Part shown: one piece after another, positions 52,889 through 61,697 of the stretch
Numbering within the stretch: the stretch's first letter is position 1
How the letters are laid out: every line of letters starts with the position of its first letter
Assembly: GCF_015265435.1 (NCBI RefSeq)
Contig: NZ_JABJWH010000008.1
Location: 1-64,000 of the forward strand
Reading direction: 5' to 3'
DNA from: Alloalcanivorax profundimaris
GTDB lineage: Bacteria > Pseudomonadota > Gammaproteobacteria > Pseudomonadales > Alcanivoracaceae
Length of the DNA: 64,000 nt
Position numbers and translations under genes: made by a program
Notes under the pieces: generated by a model
Database searches by the model: none
The model's input: only the letters and a program-made list of their open reading frames with translations
What the model was told of the DNA's origin: nothing

Positions 52889-55228
52889 ATGGAAAGCATC
52901 GAACAGATCATCGCCCAGGAACTCAACGCCCAGCCCCGCCAGGTGGCGGCCGCCGTGGGCCTGCTCGACGAGGGCGCCACCGTGCCCTTCATCGCCCGTT
53001 ACCGTAAAGAGGTGACCGGCGGTCTCGACGACACCCAGCTGCGCACCCTGGAGGAGCGGCTGCGCTACCTCCGCGAGCTGGAGGAACGCCGCGAAACCAT
53101 CCTCAAAAGCATCGCCGAGCAGGACAAGCTGACCCCGGAGCTGGAAAAGGCGATCAAGGCGGCGGACACCAAGACCCGCCTGGAAGATCTCTACCTGCCG
53201 TACAAGCCGAAACGCCGTACCCGGGCGCAGATCGCCCGGGAGGCCGGCCTGGAACCGCTGGCGCGAGCGCTGATCGAGGACCCGACCCTGGATCCGGAGA
53301 CCGAGGCCGCCGGCTACCTCAACGAGGAACACAAGATCGCCACCGCCAAGGACGCCCTGGACGGTGCCAAGCAGATCCTCATGGAGGAATTCGCCGAGAA
53401 CGCCGAGCTGCTCACCCGGCTGCGCACCTGGCTGTGGGATCAGGCCCACATTCAGGCGCGGGTGGCGGACGGCAAGGAAGAGGAAGGCGCCAAGTTCCGC
53501 GATTATTTCGAGCACGGCGAGGCGCTCAAGGCGATCCCCAGCCACCGCGCCCTGGCCCTGTTCCGCGGCCGCAACGAAGGCGTGCTGCACGTTTCCATGG
53601 TGCTGCCCGAGGAACTGGAAAGCGCCGATCCGCACCCCTGCGTGGCCATGGTCACCCAGGTGGCGGACTGGAAGGATCAGGGCCGCGCCGCCGACGCCTG
53701 GCTGGGCGAGGTGATGCGCTGGACCTGGAAGATCAAGCTCAACACCCACCTGGAAACCGAGCTGCTAGGCCGCGTGCGCGAACTGGCGGAGGAAGAGGCG
53801 ATCCAGGTGTTCGCCCGCAACCTGAAGAGCCTGCTGATGGCGTCGCCGGCGGGCCCCAAGGCCACCATGGGCCTGGACCCGGGCCTGCGCACCGGGGTCA
53901 AGGTGGTGGTGGTGGACGCCACCGGCAAACTGCTGGAACACACCACCATCTTCCCGCACCAGCCCAAGAAGCAGTGGGACCAGTCCCTGGCCACCCTGGC
54001 CAAGCTGTCCACCAAGCACGGCGTGGACCTGATCGCCATCGGCAACGGCACCGCCAGCCGCGAGACCGACAAGTTGGCCGGCGAGCTGGTCAAGGCCCTG
54101 CGCGACAAGCAGGCGATGCAGAAGATCATGGTTTCCGAGGCGGGCGCCTCGGTGTACTCCGCCTCGGAACTGGCGGCCCGGGAGTTCCCGGACCTGGACG
54201 TATCCTTCCGGGGCGCGGTGTCCATCGCCCGCCGCCTGCAGGACCCGCTCGCCGAGCTGGTGAAAATCGATCCCAAGTCCATCGGCGTGGGCCAGTACCA
54301 GCATGACGTGAGCCAGGTGAAGATGTCGCGCTCCCTGGACGCGGTGGTGGAGGACTGCGTGAACGCCGTGGGCGTGGACGTGAACACCGCCAGCGCGCCG
54401 CTGCTGGCGCGCATCGCCGGCCTCAACGCCACCATCGCCGGCAACATCGTCAGCTTCCGCGAGAAAAACGGCGCCTTCAATAACCGGGACGCCCTCAAGC
54501 AGGTGCCGCGCCTGGGCGAGAAAACCTTCGAACAGGCCGCCGGCTTCCTGCGCATCATGAACGGCGAGAACCCGCTGGACGCCTCCTCCGTGCACCCGGA
54601 AGCCTACCCGGTGGTGGAGAAGATCGCCGAGAAGCACGGCCGCCCGCTCAAGGACCTGATCGGCGACGCGCCCTTCCTGAAATCCGTGAAACCGGCGGAA
54701 TTCACCGACGATACCTTCGGCCTGCCCACGGTCACCGACATTCTCAGCGAGCTGGAAAAACCGGGCCGCGACCCGCGCCCGGAATTCAAGGCCGCCGAGT
54801 TCAAGGAGGGGGTGGAAACCCTGGACGACCTGAAGCCCGGCATGATGCTGGAAGGCGCGGTGACCAACGTGACCAACTTCGGCGCCTTCGTGGACATCGG
54901 CGTGCACCAGGACGGCCTGGTGCATGTGTCCGCCCTGGCCGACAAGTTCGTCGAGGACCCCCACGACGTGGTCAAACCCGGCGACATCGTCAAGGTGAAG
55001 GTGCTGGACGTGGACAAGCCGCGCAAGCGCATCAGCCTGACCATGCGCCTGGACGACCGCCACCAGGACAAGCCGGCCGCCGGCGCGCCGGCGGACAAAC
55101 CTCGCAACCGCAAGGGCGGCCAGCGCCCCGGCGGCAAGCAGCGCGGTGGCCAACAGCAGTCGCAATCCCAGGGCGCCCTGGGCGCGGCGTTCGCCAAGGC
55201 CTTCGAGCAGCAGAAAAAACGCGGCTGA
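52889..55228 (+). CDS. tex: RNA-binding transcription accessory protein Tex
   Basis: A 779-residue helical RNA-binding protein. The N-terminal Tex region (about 1-330, with [17 protein letters not shown]) leads to a YqgF/RNase H-like fold (about 330-460, with [16 protein letters not shown]), helix-hairpin-helix repeats (about 500-560, [20 protein letters not shown]) and a C-terminal S1 domain (about 645-720, [26 protein letters not shown]). The tail is Lys/Gly/Gln-rich. Tex affects transcription of certain genes and is widely conserved. Start 52889 follows AGGAA. A palindrome at 55236-55269 follows. Confidence 0.96.
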   Translation: MESIEQIIAQELNAQPRQVAAAVGLLDEGATVPFIARYRKEVTGGLDDTQLRTLEERLRYLRELEERRETILKSIAEQDKLTPELEKAIKAADTKTRLEDLYLPYKPKRRTRAQIAREAGLEPLARALIEDPTLDPETEAAGYLNEEHKIATAKDALDGAKQILMEEFAENAELLTRLRTWLWDQAHIQARVADGKEEEGAKFRDYFEHGEALKAIPSHRALALFRGRNEGVLHVSMVLPEELESADPHPCVAMVTQVADWKDQGRAADAWLGEVMRWTWKIKLNTHLETELLGRVRELAEEEAIQVFARNLKSLLMASPAGPKATMGLDPGLRTGVKVVVVDATGKLLEHTTIFPHQPKKQWDQSLATLAKLSTKHGVDLIAIGNGTASRETDKLAGELVKALRDKQAMQKIMVSEAGASVYSASELAAREFPDLDVSFRGAVSIARRLQDPLAELVKIDPKSIGVGQYQHDVSQVKMSRSLDAVVEDCVNAVGVDVNTASAPLLARIAGLNATIAGNIVSFREKNGAFNNRDALKQVPRLGEKTFEQAAGFLRIMNGENPLDASSVHPEAYPVVEKIAEKHGRPLKDLIGDAPFLKSVKPAEFTDDTFGLPTVTDILSELEKPGRDPRPEFKAAEFKEGVETLDDLKPGMMLEGAVTNVTNFGAFVDIGVHQDGLVHVSALADKFVEDPHDVVKPGDIVKVKVLDVDKPRKRISLTMRLDDRHQDKPAAGAPADKPRNRKGGQRPGGKQRGGQQQSQSQGALGAAFAKAFEQQKKRG

Positions 55229-55235
55229 CCCCCTG

Positions 55236-55269
55236 CCTGTTCGCGCGGATCGCGATTCCCGCGAACAGG
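55236..55269 (+). terminator. Palindrome downstream of tex
   Basis: CCTGTTCGCG and CGCGAACAGG form a perfect 10-bp stem around a 14-base loop, between tex and gshA. No U tract follows, so it may be a processing or REP-like hairpin rather than a simple terminator. Confidence 0.45.
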
Positions 55270-55311
55270 CCCTACCATACAGGCTGATCGCGCCCACAAC
55301 CGGAAAGGCCC

Positions 55312-56880
55312 ATGACCGACACCCTCAGCCAGCGAATCCAGGCCCTGCTGGACTCGGACGCCGCCGCCACCCTGGCGGACATTCACCGGGGCATCGAAAA
55401 GGAAAGCCTGCGCATCAACGAGCAGGGTACCCTGGCGCGCACGCCACACCCCCGGGAGCTCGGCTCGGCGCTGACCCATCCGTACATCACCACGGACTAT
55501 TCCGAAGCGCTGCTGGAATTCATCACGCCGCCCACCACCTGCCTGCGCCGGCCCATCGAGTTTCTTGAGCAACTGCACCGCTACACCTACCGGCACATCG
55601 ACGACGAGCTGCTGTGGGTGAATTCCATGCCGTGCATGATCGGCGAGGACCGGGACGTGCCGGTGGCGGAATACGGCAGCTCCAACGTGGGCCGCATGAA
55701 GCACGTCTACCGCATCGGCCTGGGCCACCGCTACGGCCGCAAGATGCAGACCATCGCCGGCATCCACTACAACTTCTCCTTCCCGGAGGAGTTCTGGCGC
55801 ATCAACCGGGAACTGGAAGGCGACGACCGGCCGCTGCAGGAGCACATCTCCCAGCGCTATTTCGACCTGACCCGCAATTTCCAGCGCTATTCCTGGCTGC
55901 TGGTGTACCTGTTCGGCGCCTCGCCGGCGCTGTGCGCGTCCTTCCTGGCCGGCCGCGACCATCACCTGCTGGAACGCTTCGACCACAGCCTCTACACGCC
56001 CAACGCCACCAGCCTGCGCATGAGCGACCTGGGCTACCAGAACAACGCCCAGTCCTCCCTGGCGATCAGCTACAACAATCTCCAGGAATACGTGGACACC
56101 CTGACCCACGCCATCAAGACGCCGGAGCCCGCCTACGAAGAGCTCGGCGTGCGCGACGCCAACGGCGACTACCGCCAGCTCAACGCCAACATCCTGCAGA
56201 TCGAGAACGAGTATTACTCGTCGATCCGCCCGAAACGGGCCATCAACAAGGGTGAGCGGCCCACCCTGGCGCTGCAGCGCCGCGGCGTGGAGTACATCGA
56301 GATCCGCGCTCTGGACCTGAACCCCTTCGAGCCGGTGGGCATCAACCAGCAGGACATGCGCTTCCTGGACCTGTTCGCCACCTATTGCCTGCTGCGCGAG
56401 TCGCCGCGGCTGGAGCGCTGCGACCTGAACGCCAGCAAGGAAAACCTGCGCCGGGTGGTCTACCAGGGCCGCGACACCAGCGTGCAACTGGACAACTGGG
56501 GCAAGGCGGTGAGCCTGCGCGAATGGGGCCTGGAGAAGCTGGACCAGATGGCGCCCATCGCCGAGCTGTTCGACCGCTGCCACGGCGGCGGCGACTACGC
56601 GCGCGCCCTGGAAGTGCAGCGCGAAAAGATCCGCACCCCGGACGCCACCCCCTCCGGCCGCATCCTGGACACCCTGGAGAGCCACGACCAGGGCTTCTTC
56701 CAGTTCGCCATGAACCAGGCCCTGGCGCACCGGGATCACTTCCTGGGGGAAAACCTGGATCCGGCGGTGGACCGGGAGCTTCGCCGGGCGGCGGAAACCA
56801 GCCTGGCCGAGCAGACCGAATGCGAGGCGCGGTCGGAAATGCCCTTCGATCAGTACCTGGATGCCTACTTCCGGGGCTGA
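55312..56880 (+). CDS. gshA: Glutamate-cysteine ligase GshA
   Basis: First enzyme of glutathione synthesis, joining glutamate and cysteine with ATP in the cytoplasm. The 522 residues match the gammaproteobacterial type (E. coli 518). GIEKESLRINEQG at the start, ITTDYSEALLEFITPP, FGASPALCASFL and YIEIRALDLNPFEPVGI are the family motifs. GGAAAGG precedes the ATG. Glutathione supply would suit the nearby dsbB and the glutathione-linked proteins upstream in the window. Confidence 0.97.
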   Translation: MTDTLSQRIQALLDSDAAATLADIHRGIEKESLRINEQGTLARTPHPRELGSALTHPYITTDYSEALLEFITPPTTCLRRPIEFLEQLHRYTYRHIDDELLWVNSMPCMIGEDRDVPVAEYGSSNVGRMKHVYRIGLGHRYGRKMQTIAGIHYNFSFPEEFWRINRELEGDDRPLQEHISQRYFDLTRNFQRYSWLLVYLFGASPALCASFLAGRDHHLLERFDHSLYTPNATSLRMSDLGYQNNAQSSLAISYNNLQEYVDTLTHAIKTPEPAYEELGVRDANGDYRQLNANILQIENEYYSSIRPKRAINKGERPTLALQRRGVEYIEIRALDLNPFEPVGINQQDMRFLDLFATYCLLRESPRLERCDLNASKENLRRVVYQGRDTSVQLDNWGKAVSLREWGLEKLDQMAPIAELFDRCHGGGDYARALEVQREKIRTPDATPSGRILDTLESHDQGFFQFAMNQALAHRDHFLGENLDPAVDRELRRAAETSLAEQTECEARSEMPFDQYLDAYFRG

Positions 56881-56905
56881 CCGCCGGATAAAGGGTTGAA
56901 AAATG

Positions 56906-56951
56906 TTAACGAGTGGCCATGGCGGCCGCTCCCTCCGGTGCTAGGCTCGAA
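56906..56951 (+). promoter_or_regulatory. Putative rmf promoter (motif shared with rsd)
   Basis: TTAAC (56906-56910), 29 bases, then GCTAGGCTCGAA (56940-56951), about 46 bases before the rmf ATG. The CTAGGCT box resembles a sigma-S type -10 (CTAYACT). The same layout with TTAAC, 25 bases, GCTAGCCTCGAA is found before rsd at 59012-59053. A promoter role is inferred. Confidence 0.45.
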
Positions 56952-56997
56952 CTGAGAGTTCCCAGCGCGCCCGGCGCTTTCCGGGAAAGGAGGGGAA

Positions 56998-57189
56998 ATG
57001 TTCGAGCCCACGTCGGATCCATTCGAAAAGGCCTACAACCGCGGCTGCATGTGGGGCATGGCCGGCGGTCGCGTGGATCAGTGTCCGTATCTGGACGAGG
57101 CCCTGGTGGAATGGTGGGTGCAAGGCTGGGAAGCCGGCGCCGCCGCCTGGCGCGATCGCCGGGAACCCGCCACGTCCCGCGACGTCTGA
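56998..57189 (+). CDS. rmf: Ribosome modulation factor Rmf
   Basis: A 63-residue protein that dimerises 70S ribosomes into inactive 100S particles in stationary phase. The core matches RMF: DPFEKAYNRGCMWGMAGGRVDQCPYLDE, with RG...G...G...CPY spaced as in E. coli (RGYQAGIAG ... CPY), then WVQGWEAG for the W-x-x-GW block. The N-terminus (MFEPTSD) is acidic instead of the basic one of E. coli. The ATG follows AAGGAGGGG, a very strong ribosome site. A sigma-S-like box precedes it, shared with rsd. Short enough to be missed by automated calls. Confidence 0.9.
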   Translation: MFEPTSDPFEKAYNRGCMWGMAGGRVDQCPYLDEALVEWWVQGWEAGAAAWRDRREPATSRDV

Positions 57190-57226
57190 GTCAGCATAAG
57201 GACTCAAAAAAAGGATCGGAATCATC

Positions 57227-57730
57227 ATGAAAGCCCTTCTTCCGGCGCCGCGCGCGCTGTACGGACTGACTTTGCTTGCCTGTCTGGCCGCCTTCCTGGG
57301 CGCCCTTTATATGCAACACGTGGAGGGCCTGGAGCCCTGCCCGTTGTGTATTTTCCAGCGCATCGCGCTGATCGTGGTGATGGTGATCCTGCTGATCGCC
57401 ACCCTGCACGGCCCCAAGGGCATCGGCGTGCGCGTCTACGCGGTGCTCACCGGCCTGACCACCCTGGGCGGCGGCGCCATCGCCATCCGCCACCTGTGGC
57501 TGCAGAGCCTGCCGCCGGATGAAGTGCCCACCTGCGGCCCCTCCCTGGACTACATGCTCGACGCTTTCCCGCTCCACGAAGTGATGGCCACGGTGCTGTC
57601 CGGTTCCGGGGAATGCGCGGAGGTAAGCTGGCGCTTCCTGGGCCTGACCATTCCCGGCTGGTCCCTGGTGGTGTTCGGCGGCGTGCTGATCGTGGCTCTG
57701 ATACAATTGTTCCGTCCGCGCCGGGGCTGA
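57227..57730 (+). CDS. dsbB: Disulfide bond formation protein DsbB
   Basis: Inner-membrane quinone-linked oxidase that keeps DsbA oxidised. 167 residues, four TM segments. The first periplasmic loop has the CPLC redox pair (Cys38, Cys41) and the second has the loop pair Cys103 and Cys130, both required. [11 protein letters not shown] is the classic opening after TM1. The start ATG follows AAAAGGATCGG with a good spacing. No dsbA is in the window. Downstream comes a REP pair. Confidence 0.96.
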   Translation: MKALLPAPRALYGLTLLACLAAFLGALYMQHVEGLEPCPLCIFQRIALIVVMVILLIATLHGPKGIGVRVYAVLTGLTTLGGGAIAIRHLWLQSLPPDEVPTCGPSLDYMLDAFPLHEVMATVLSGSGECAEVSWRFLGLTIPGWSLVVFGGVLIVALIQLFRPRRG

Positions 57731-57748
57731 CACCGAATACAAAAACAA

Positions 57749-57806
57749 TCGCGGCTGAAGCCGCTCCTTCCGAAGGTTTCGTGCAGGAGCGGCTTCAGCC
57801 GCGATT
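57749..57806. repeat. REP pair between dsbB and the CidA-like gene
   Basis: TCGCGGCTGAAGCCGCTCCTT (57749-57769) faces its inverse CAGGAGCGGCTTCAGCCGCGATT (57784-57806), about 14 bp apart. Each arm holds a GCGGCT/AGCCGC palindrome. This is the cleanest REP pair in the window. Confidence 0.85.
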
Positions 57807-57853
57807 TGGTTTGGCCCCCGCGCCACCGTGTGTACCCCCGCGGAGACCGAACC

Positions 57854-58219
57854 GTGCTTGATGGTCTGCTGATCCTGTTGGTGTTCCAATTCCTTGGCGA
57901 GGTGCTGATCCACTTCACCGGCCTGCCGCTGCCCGCGCCGGTGGTGGGCATGGTGCTGTTGCTGCTGGCGCTGATGTTCAACCTGCCCGGCAGCGACCGG
58001 GTTTCCGAGGCCGCCGGCATGCTGATCCGCCATATCAGCCTGCTGATTTTTCCCCTGGGCGTGGGCATCGTGCTGCAATGGAGCCGCTATCAGGACTATG
58101 CCCTGGCGCTGACCGTGGCGGTGGTGTTCGGCACCATCCTGACCATGGTGCTGGTGACCCTGCTGCTCAAGCTGCTGATGCCCGGCGAGCGCCATCATGA
58201 GGAACACCATCATGACTGA
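57854..58219 (+). CDS. CidA/LrgA family holin-like protein
   Basis: A 121-residue membrane protein with four hydrophobic segments, matching the CidA/LrgA family. FQFLGEVLIHFTGLPLPAPVVGMVLLLLAL is the family block. The family was described as holin-like regulators of murein hydrolase activity, more recently also linked to pyruvate transport. I chose GTG 57854 (MLDGLL) because GGAGA lies before it and the first TM follows at once; an in-frame ATG at 57806 lies in the repeat. The stop overlaps the next gene by 8 bp (58212-58219). The His-rich tail (GERHHEEHHHD) is distinctive. Confidence 0.88.
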   Translation: MLDGLLILLVFQFLGEVLIHFTGLPLPAPVVGMVLLLLALMFNLPGSDRVSEAAGMLIRHISLLIFPLGVGIVLQWSRYQDYALALTVAVVFGTILTMVLVTLLLKLLMPGERHHEEHHHD

Positions 58220-58925
58220 GCTGCTGCATACCCCCCTGTTCGGCCTGCTGCTGACCCTGGCCAGCTACCGGGCGGCCACCTGGCTCTACGGCAAGGCCCA
58301 CAGCCTGCCGGTGTTCCACCCCTTTCTGGTGGCCTCGATTCCGGTGGTGGTGGTGCTGCCCATGGTGGGGTTGTCCTACGAGGAGTACCGCGAGCAGATC
58401 CAGGGGCTGTCCTTCCTGCTAGGCCCGGCCACGGTGGCGCTGGCCTGGCCGCTGTACCGGCAGCTGCGCACCGTGCGCAGCGTCTGGAAGCCGGTGCTGA
58501 TCACCACCCTGGTGGGCGCCGCCCTGGCCGCTGGTATTTCCGTGCTGCTGGCCTGGTGGCTGGGCGCGCCGGAACCGGTGGTGGGCTCCCTGGCGCCGAA
58601 ATCAATCACCACGCCGATCGCCGTGGAGGTGGTACGCAGCACCGACGGTTTCGTGGCCCTGGCCGCCGGGGCCGTGGCCATCACCGGCATCGTCGGCGCC
58701 CTGGTGGCGGGCTCCATCTTCCGCCTGCTGCGGGTCCACGACGACCGCATTCGGGGCTTCGCCCTGGGGCTGGTGGCCCACGCCATCGGCACCGCCCGGG
58801 CCTTCGAGTACGGCGAAAAGGCCGGCGCCTTCGCCAGCCTGGCCCTGGGGCTCACCGGCCTGGTCACCGCCCTGGCCCTGCCCTGGCTGTGGCCCTGGGT
58901 CGCCGGCTGGCTGTTCGGAATATAA
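58212..58925 (+). CDS. CidB/LrgB family membrane protein
   Basis: A 237-residue polytopic membrane protein, the usual partner of CidA/LrgA. About seven hydrophobic segments; LGPATVALAWPLYRQL, GSLAPKSITTPIAVEVV and AHAIGTARAFEYGEKAGAFASLALGLTGLVTALA are CidB/LrgB signatures. ATG 58212 (MTELLHT) follows GAGGAA; ATG 58197 is in frame but less good. With the upstream gene it forms a two-gene operon. A role in autolysis, programmed lysis or organic-acid transport is possible but not proven for gammaproteobacteria. Confidence 0.9.
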   Translation: MTELLHTPLFGLLLTLASYRAATWLYGKAHSLPVFHPFLVASIPVVVVLPMVGLSYEEYREQIQGLSFLLGPATVALAWPLYRQLRTVRSVWKPVLITTLVGAALAAGISVLLAWWLGAPEPVVGSLAPKSITTPIAVEVVRSTDGFVALAAGAVAITGIVGALVAGSIFRLLRVHDDRIRGFALGLVAHAIGTARAFEYGEKAGAFASLALGLTGLVTALALPWLWPWVAGWLFGI

Positions 58926-59011
58926 CCAGTGGCGCTTATGAAGAATCCGTCTTTAACGGCAACCCTCTGAACCGACAGCGTTTTTCCCGCTCCGGCCGGT
59001 GATGGCCCGAT

Positions 59012-59053
59012 TTAACCCGTTGCCGCCACGTCGGCCACGGGGCTAGCCTCGAA
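59012..59053 (+). promoter_or_regulatory. Putative rsd promoter (motif shared with rmf)
   Basis: TTAAC (59012-59016), 25 bases, then GCTAGCCTCGAA (59042-59053), 34 bases before the rsd ATG. It parallels the motif at rmf (GCTAGGCTCGAA), 11 of 12 bases identical in the box. Inference: sigma-S or growth-phase control. Confidence 0.45.
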
Positions 59054-59087
59054 AGCCCATCTGGAATCCGGACAAGGAGCGACCGCC

Positions 59088-59591
59088 ATGGCCACGTCCG
59101 CTTCATCCTCTCTGATGCCATCCCCCCTGATGCAATGGCGCCGCATCGAAGCCCTGGTGCGCGCCTGGCTGGAACAGCGCCAGCAGCTGATCGTGCTGCT
59201 GTGCGGCCTGCAGGGCCTGAACGATTTCGAGGAAGGCCACCCGCCGCCCATTCAGGGCCGGGTACGGGACTTCTGCCAACTGCTCATGGACTACATCAGC
59301 GCCGGTTACTTCGAGGTCTACCGGGAGTTGGTGCGCGAGGCGCGCCGCTACCGGGACGCACCGGTGCCGGCGGTGGCCGACCACATCCTGCGGCGGCTGG
59401 ATCTGTCCACCGAGGAGGCCCTGGCCTTCAACGAGGATTACGACACCGACGACCACTGCCTGGTGCAGCTGAAGCAGCTGCCGGAACGGCTCGACCGGCT
59501 CACCCAGGCGCTGGAGGAACGCTTCGCCCTGGAGGACCAGCTGATTCTCAGCGTTCACCAGGCGCCGCGACGTCACGCCCTGCGCCACTGA
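59088..59591 (+). CDS. rsd: Rsd/AlgQ family anti-sigma-70 regulator
   Basis: A 167-residue, mostly helical protein of the Rsd/AlgQ family that binds the housekeeping sigma factor and in Pseudomonas also affects alginate and siderophore genes. LVRAWLEQRQQLIVLLCGL, FCQLLMDYISAGYFEVYREL and ERFALEDQLIL are family hallmarks (E. coli FCQSLVDYLSAGHF, RFVLEDKLIL). AAGGAG precedes the ATG at 59088. Ending sigma-70 dominance on entry into stationary phase would be coordinated with rmf, which has a similar upstream motif. Confidence 0.93.
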   Translation: MATSASSSLMPSPLMQWRRIEALVRAWLEQRQQLIVLLCGLQGLNDFEEGHPPPIQGRVRDFCQLLMDYISAGYFEVYRELVREARRYRDAPVPAVADHILRRLDLSTEEALAFNEDYDTDDHCLVQLKQLPERLDRLTQALEERFALEDQLILSVHQAPRRHALRH

Positions 59592-59610
59592 AAGCCAGCC
59601 AGCGGCGCGG

Positions 59611-59635
59611 AATCGCGGCTCAAGCCGCTGCTACC
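59611..59635 (+). repeat. Single REP element after rsd
   Basis: AATCGCGGCTCAAGCCGCTGCTACC carries the REP core with two changes (CAAG, CTGC). It follows the rsd stop by 20 bp. Confidence 0.65.
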
Positions 59636-59661
59636 GGTACCCCAATGGCCGGGCACGAAAA

Positions 59662-59685
59662 AGGCCACCCGAAGGTGGCCTCTTT
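59662..59685. terminator. Bidirectional terminator between rsd and the FKBP gene
   Basis: AGGCCACC-CGAA-GGTGGCCT forms an 8-bp stem with a stable tetraloop. On the plus strand CTTT follows; on the minus strand AGGCCACC is followed by TTTTTC (from GAAAAA). It ends rsd and the convergent FKBP gene. Confidence 0.8.
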
Positions 59686-59709
59686 CAATGCCGTCGGAGC
59701 GCGCCGCCG

Positions 59710-60468
59710 TTACTCGGTGGCGGCCTCTTCGCCGGCGTCCTCGGCGCTCTCTTCGTTGCCCTGCTTCTTCACGTCCAGCAGTTCCACTTCGAAGATCAGC
59801 ACCTGGTTGGGACCGATGTCGCCACCGGCGCCCTGCTCGCCGTAGCCCAGCTCCGGCGGCAGGAACAGCTGCCACTTGTCGCCCACCTTCATCATCGGCA
59901 GGGCTTCCTGCCAGCCCGGGATGATGTGCTTGAGGCCGAACACCGCCGGCTTGTCCCGCTCGATGGAGCTGTCGAACACGGTACCGTCCACCAGGGAGCC
60001 CTTGTAGTGCACCTCCACGGTGTCTTCCAGGGTCGGGGACTCGGCGCCTTCCTCACCGGATTCCAGCACCTTGTACTGCAGGCCGCTGTCGGTGGTCTCG
60101 ATGCCTTCCTTCTCGGCGTTCTCCTCCAGGAAAGCCTGGGATTCCTCCAGGTTCTTCTGGGCCTTCTCTTCCTGCTCCTGCTGACGCGCTTCCATCATGC
60201 GGGTCTGGTAGTCGCGGATCAGCTGATCCAGATCCTCGTCACCGAGACGGGATTCGGATTCGTCACCGAAACCATCGCGCAGGCCGGCGATCATGGCTTC
60301 CAGGTCCAGGTTCTTCATGGCGCTCATCTGTTCGGCGCTCCGGAAGCCCAGGGCATAGGACGCCTTCTGATCCTCGGTCTTCAGCTCGACGTCACTGCTC
60401 TTGTCGTCGTTTCCACCACAGGCCGCCAGCACGATACTGCCGGCGAGCACGATTGCGAACTTTTTCAT
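59710..60468 (-). CDS. FKBP-type peptidyl-prolyl isomerase lipoprotein (FkpA/Mip-like)
   Basis: A 252-residue envelope PPIase and chaperone. The signal peptide ends in IVLAAC, giving lipid-anchored Cys17, unlike the non-lipidated FkpA of E. coli. The N-terminal helical dimerisation region (about 30-140; long Glu/Gln-rich helix EARQQEQEEKAQKNLEESQA) is followed by the FKBP domain (about 150-235): VEVHYKGSLVDGTVFDSS, KHIIPGWQEALPMMKVGDKW and LGYGEQGAGGDIGPNQVLIFEVELL are the catalytic signature blocks. A Glu-rich tail follows. Transcribed towards rsd; ends at a bidirectional terminator. Confidence 0.95.
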   Translation of the reverse strand: MKKFAIVLAGSIVLAACGGNDDKSSDVELKTEDQKASYALGFRSAEQMSAMKNLDLEAMIAGLRDGFGDESESRLGDEDLDQLIRDYQTRMMEARQQEQEEKAQKNLEESQAFLEENAEKEGIETTDSGLQYKVLESGEEGAESPTLEDTVEVHYKGSLVDGTVFDSSIERDKPAVFGLKHIIPGWQEALPMMKVGDKWQLFLPPELGYGEQGAGGDIGPNQVLIFEVELLDVKKQGNEESAEDAGEEAATE

Positions 60469-60489
60469 TCTGCCTCCATTGGCTTACGT

Positions 60490-60819
60490 TTATTTTCCCT
60501 GCGCCGTTGATCCCTCGCCGCGCATTTCCTCCGCGCTAATGATGGTCGGCGCCTCCACTTCAACGGTCTGCACGTCCACGCCCGGCGGTGGAATCTGGCC
60601 ATACTGCCAGCTTCCCGTGGCATCGCGCCAGCGATAGACCCGCCGTCCCGCGCCGCCACCATCAAGCAGACGCGACGACGTCAGCCACTGGTCGGGCTGC
60701 GACCAATGATCCCGCATCCGCTGCCAGTCCAGCAGCGGCTCGCCGTGCCCCAAGGGCACGGTGAAGGACGCGACCGCGAAGACGCCGCCCAACATCAATA
60801 ACGTGACTGGATAACGCAT
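60490..60819 (-). CDS. DUF4124 domain-containing exported protein
   Basis: A 109-residue protein. MRYPVTLLMLGGVFAVASF is a signal-peptide-like opening, and RVYRWRDATGSWQYGQIPPPG matches DUF4124, a small envelope domain of unknown role found next to assorted genes. I start at 60819 because GGGGG precedes it and the signal peptide begins there; an upstream in-frame ATG at 60882 adds a polar stretch. The gap to the FKBP gene is 21 bp, so they may be co-transcribed. No function assigned. Confidence 0.7.
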   Translation of the reverse strand: MRYPVTLLMLGGVFAVASFTVPLGHGEPLLDWQRMRDHWSQPDQWLTSSRLLDGGGAGRRVYRWRDATGSWQYGQIPPPGVDVQTVEVEAPTIISAEEMRGEGSTAQGK

Positions 60820-60950
60820 GACCGCGTTTCCCCCCGGTTGGTTCCCTTCGCGCCGACGATCGGCCTGCGAAGCGCGGTTCATTGTGCCTGTCCCACCGCT
60901 ACTGTCAAAACGCGGATTGCGGTTATAGTGTGGCGCGAGGGGAAATCATT

Positions 60951-61697
60951 ATGCCGAACAACAGCACGGATCCGTCCGTGGCCCCGCCGGCGGCCCGCCG
61001 GGTCGCCCGCCAGGACGAACGCCGGCTGGTGGTTCTGGTCGCCAACAGCAAGGGGGGCTGCGGCAAAACCACCCTGGCCACCAATCTGGCGGCCTACTTC
61101 GCCCATGCCGGCCAGACCGTGACGCTGCTTGATCTGGACCCGCAGCAATCCGCCACCCAATGGGTACGGCTGCGTCAGGACCCGCGGGTGGAAGCCCTGG
61201 GCTGGCCGGCGGAGGAACCGGTCTCGCTGGGCCGGCTGCAGGACCAGTTGCAGCGGGCCCGGGACGTGGTGGTGGTGGATTCACCGGCGGGCATGGACCG
61301 CCATACCCTGGACCATGTGCTGCGCGTGGCGCAGGTAGTGCTGATTCCGGTGCTGCCCAGCCCCATCGACATCCGCGCCACCACCCGTTTCGTGCAGAGC
61401 GTGATGCTCTCGCCCAGCTACCGGCGCCGGCCCCGGCGGCTGGCGGTGATCGCCAACCGGGCACGCACCCGCACGCGCATGTACGAGGCGCTGCGCCAGT
61501 TTCTCACCAGCCTGAAGATTCCCTACCTGGTCACGCTCCGCGACACCCAGCAATACGTGCAGGCCATGGCGGACGGGCTCAGCATGCTCGACCAGGCCGG
61601 CCCGCGCACCGAGGCGGACCAGCGCCACTGGCGACTGATCGGCGAATGGCTGGAGGTGCAGCGCCATCTCATCCGCTCGCTGCCCGGCTTTCACTGA
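60951..61697 (+). CDS. ParA-family ATPase, orphan
   Basis: A 248-residue ParA/MinD-like P-loop ATPase. The deviant Walker A is KGGCGKTT at 34-41, LLDLDPQQSATQWV is the Walker A' block and VVVVDSPAGMD the Walker B. No ParB or parS was seen. Short orphan ParA proteins like this often act in positioning of chromosomal or protein cargo, or cell-cycle functions, rather than plasmid partition. Start 60951 follows GAGGGGA; an in-frame ATG upstream at 60882 would add a Cys-rich prefix. A -10-like TATAGT lies near 60925. The 3' end overlaps the convergent TIGR02444 gene by 29 bp. Confidence 0.85.
   Translation: MPNNSTDPSVAPPAARRVARQDERRLVVLVANSKGGCGKTTLATNLAAYFAHAGQTVTLLDLDPQQSATQWVRLRQDPRVEALGWPAEEPVSLGRLQDQLQRARDVVVVDSPAGMDRHTLDHVLRVAQVVLIPVLPSPIDIRATTRFVQSVMLSPSYRRRPRRLAVIANRARTRTRMYEALRQFLTSLKIPYLVTLRDTQQYVQAMADGLSMLDQAGPRTEADQRHWRLIGEWLEVQRHLIRSLPGFH

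Noticed and set aside
60882-60950. Longer ParA start at 60882
   Set aside because: Adds Cys-rich prefix, overlaps the divergent DUF4124 upstream region and lacks a ribosome site; 60951 has GAGGGGA.
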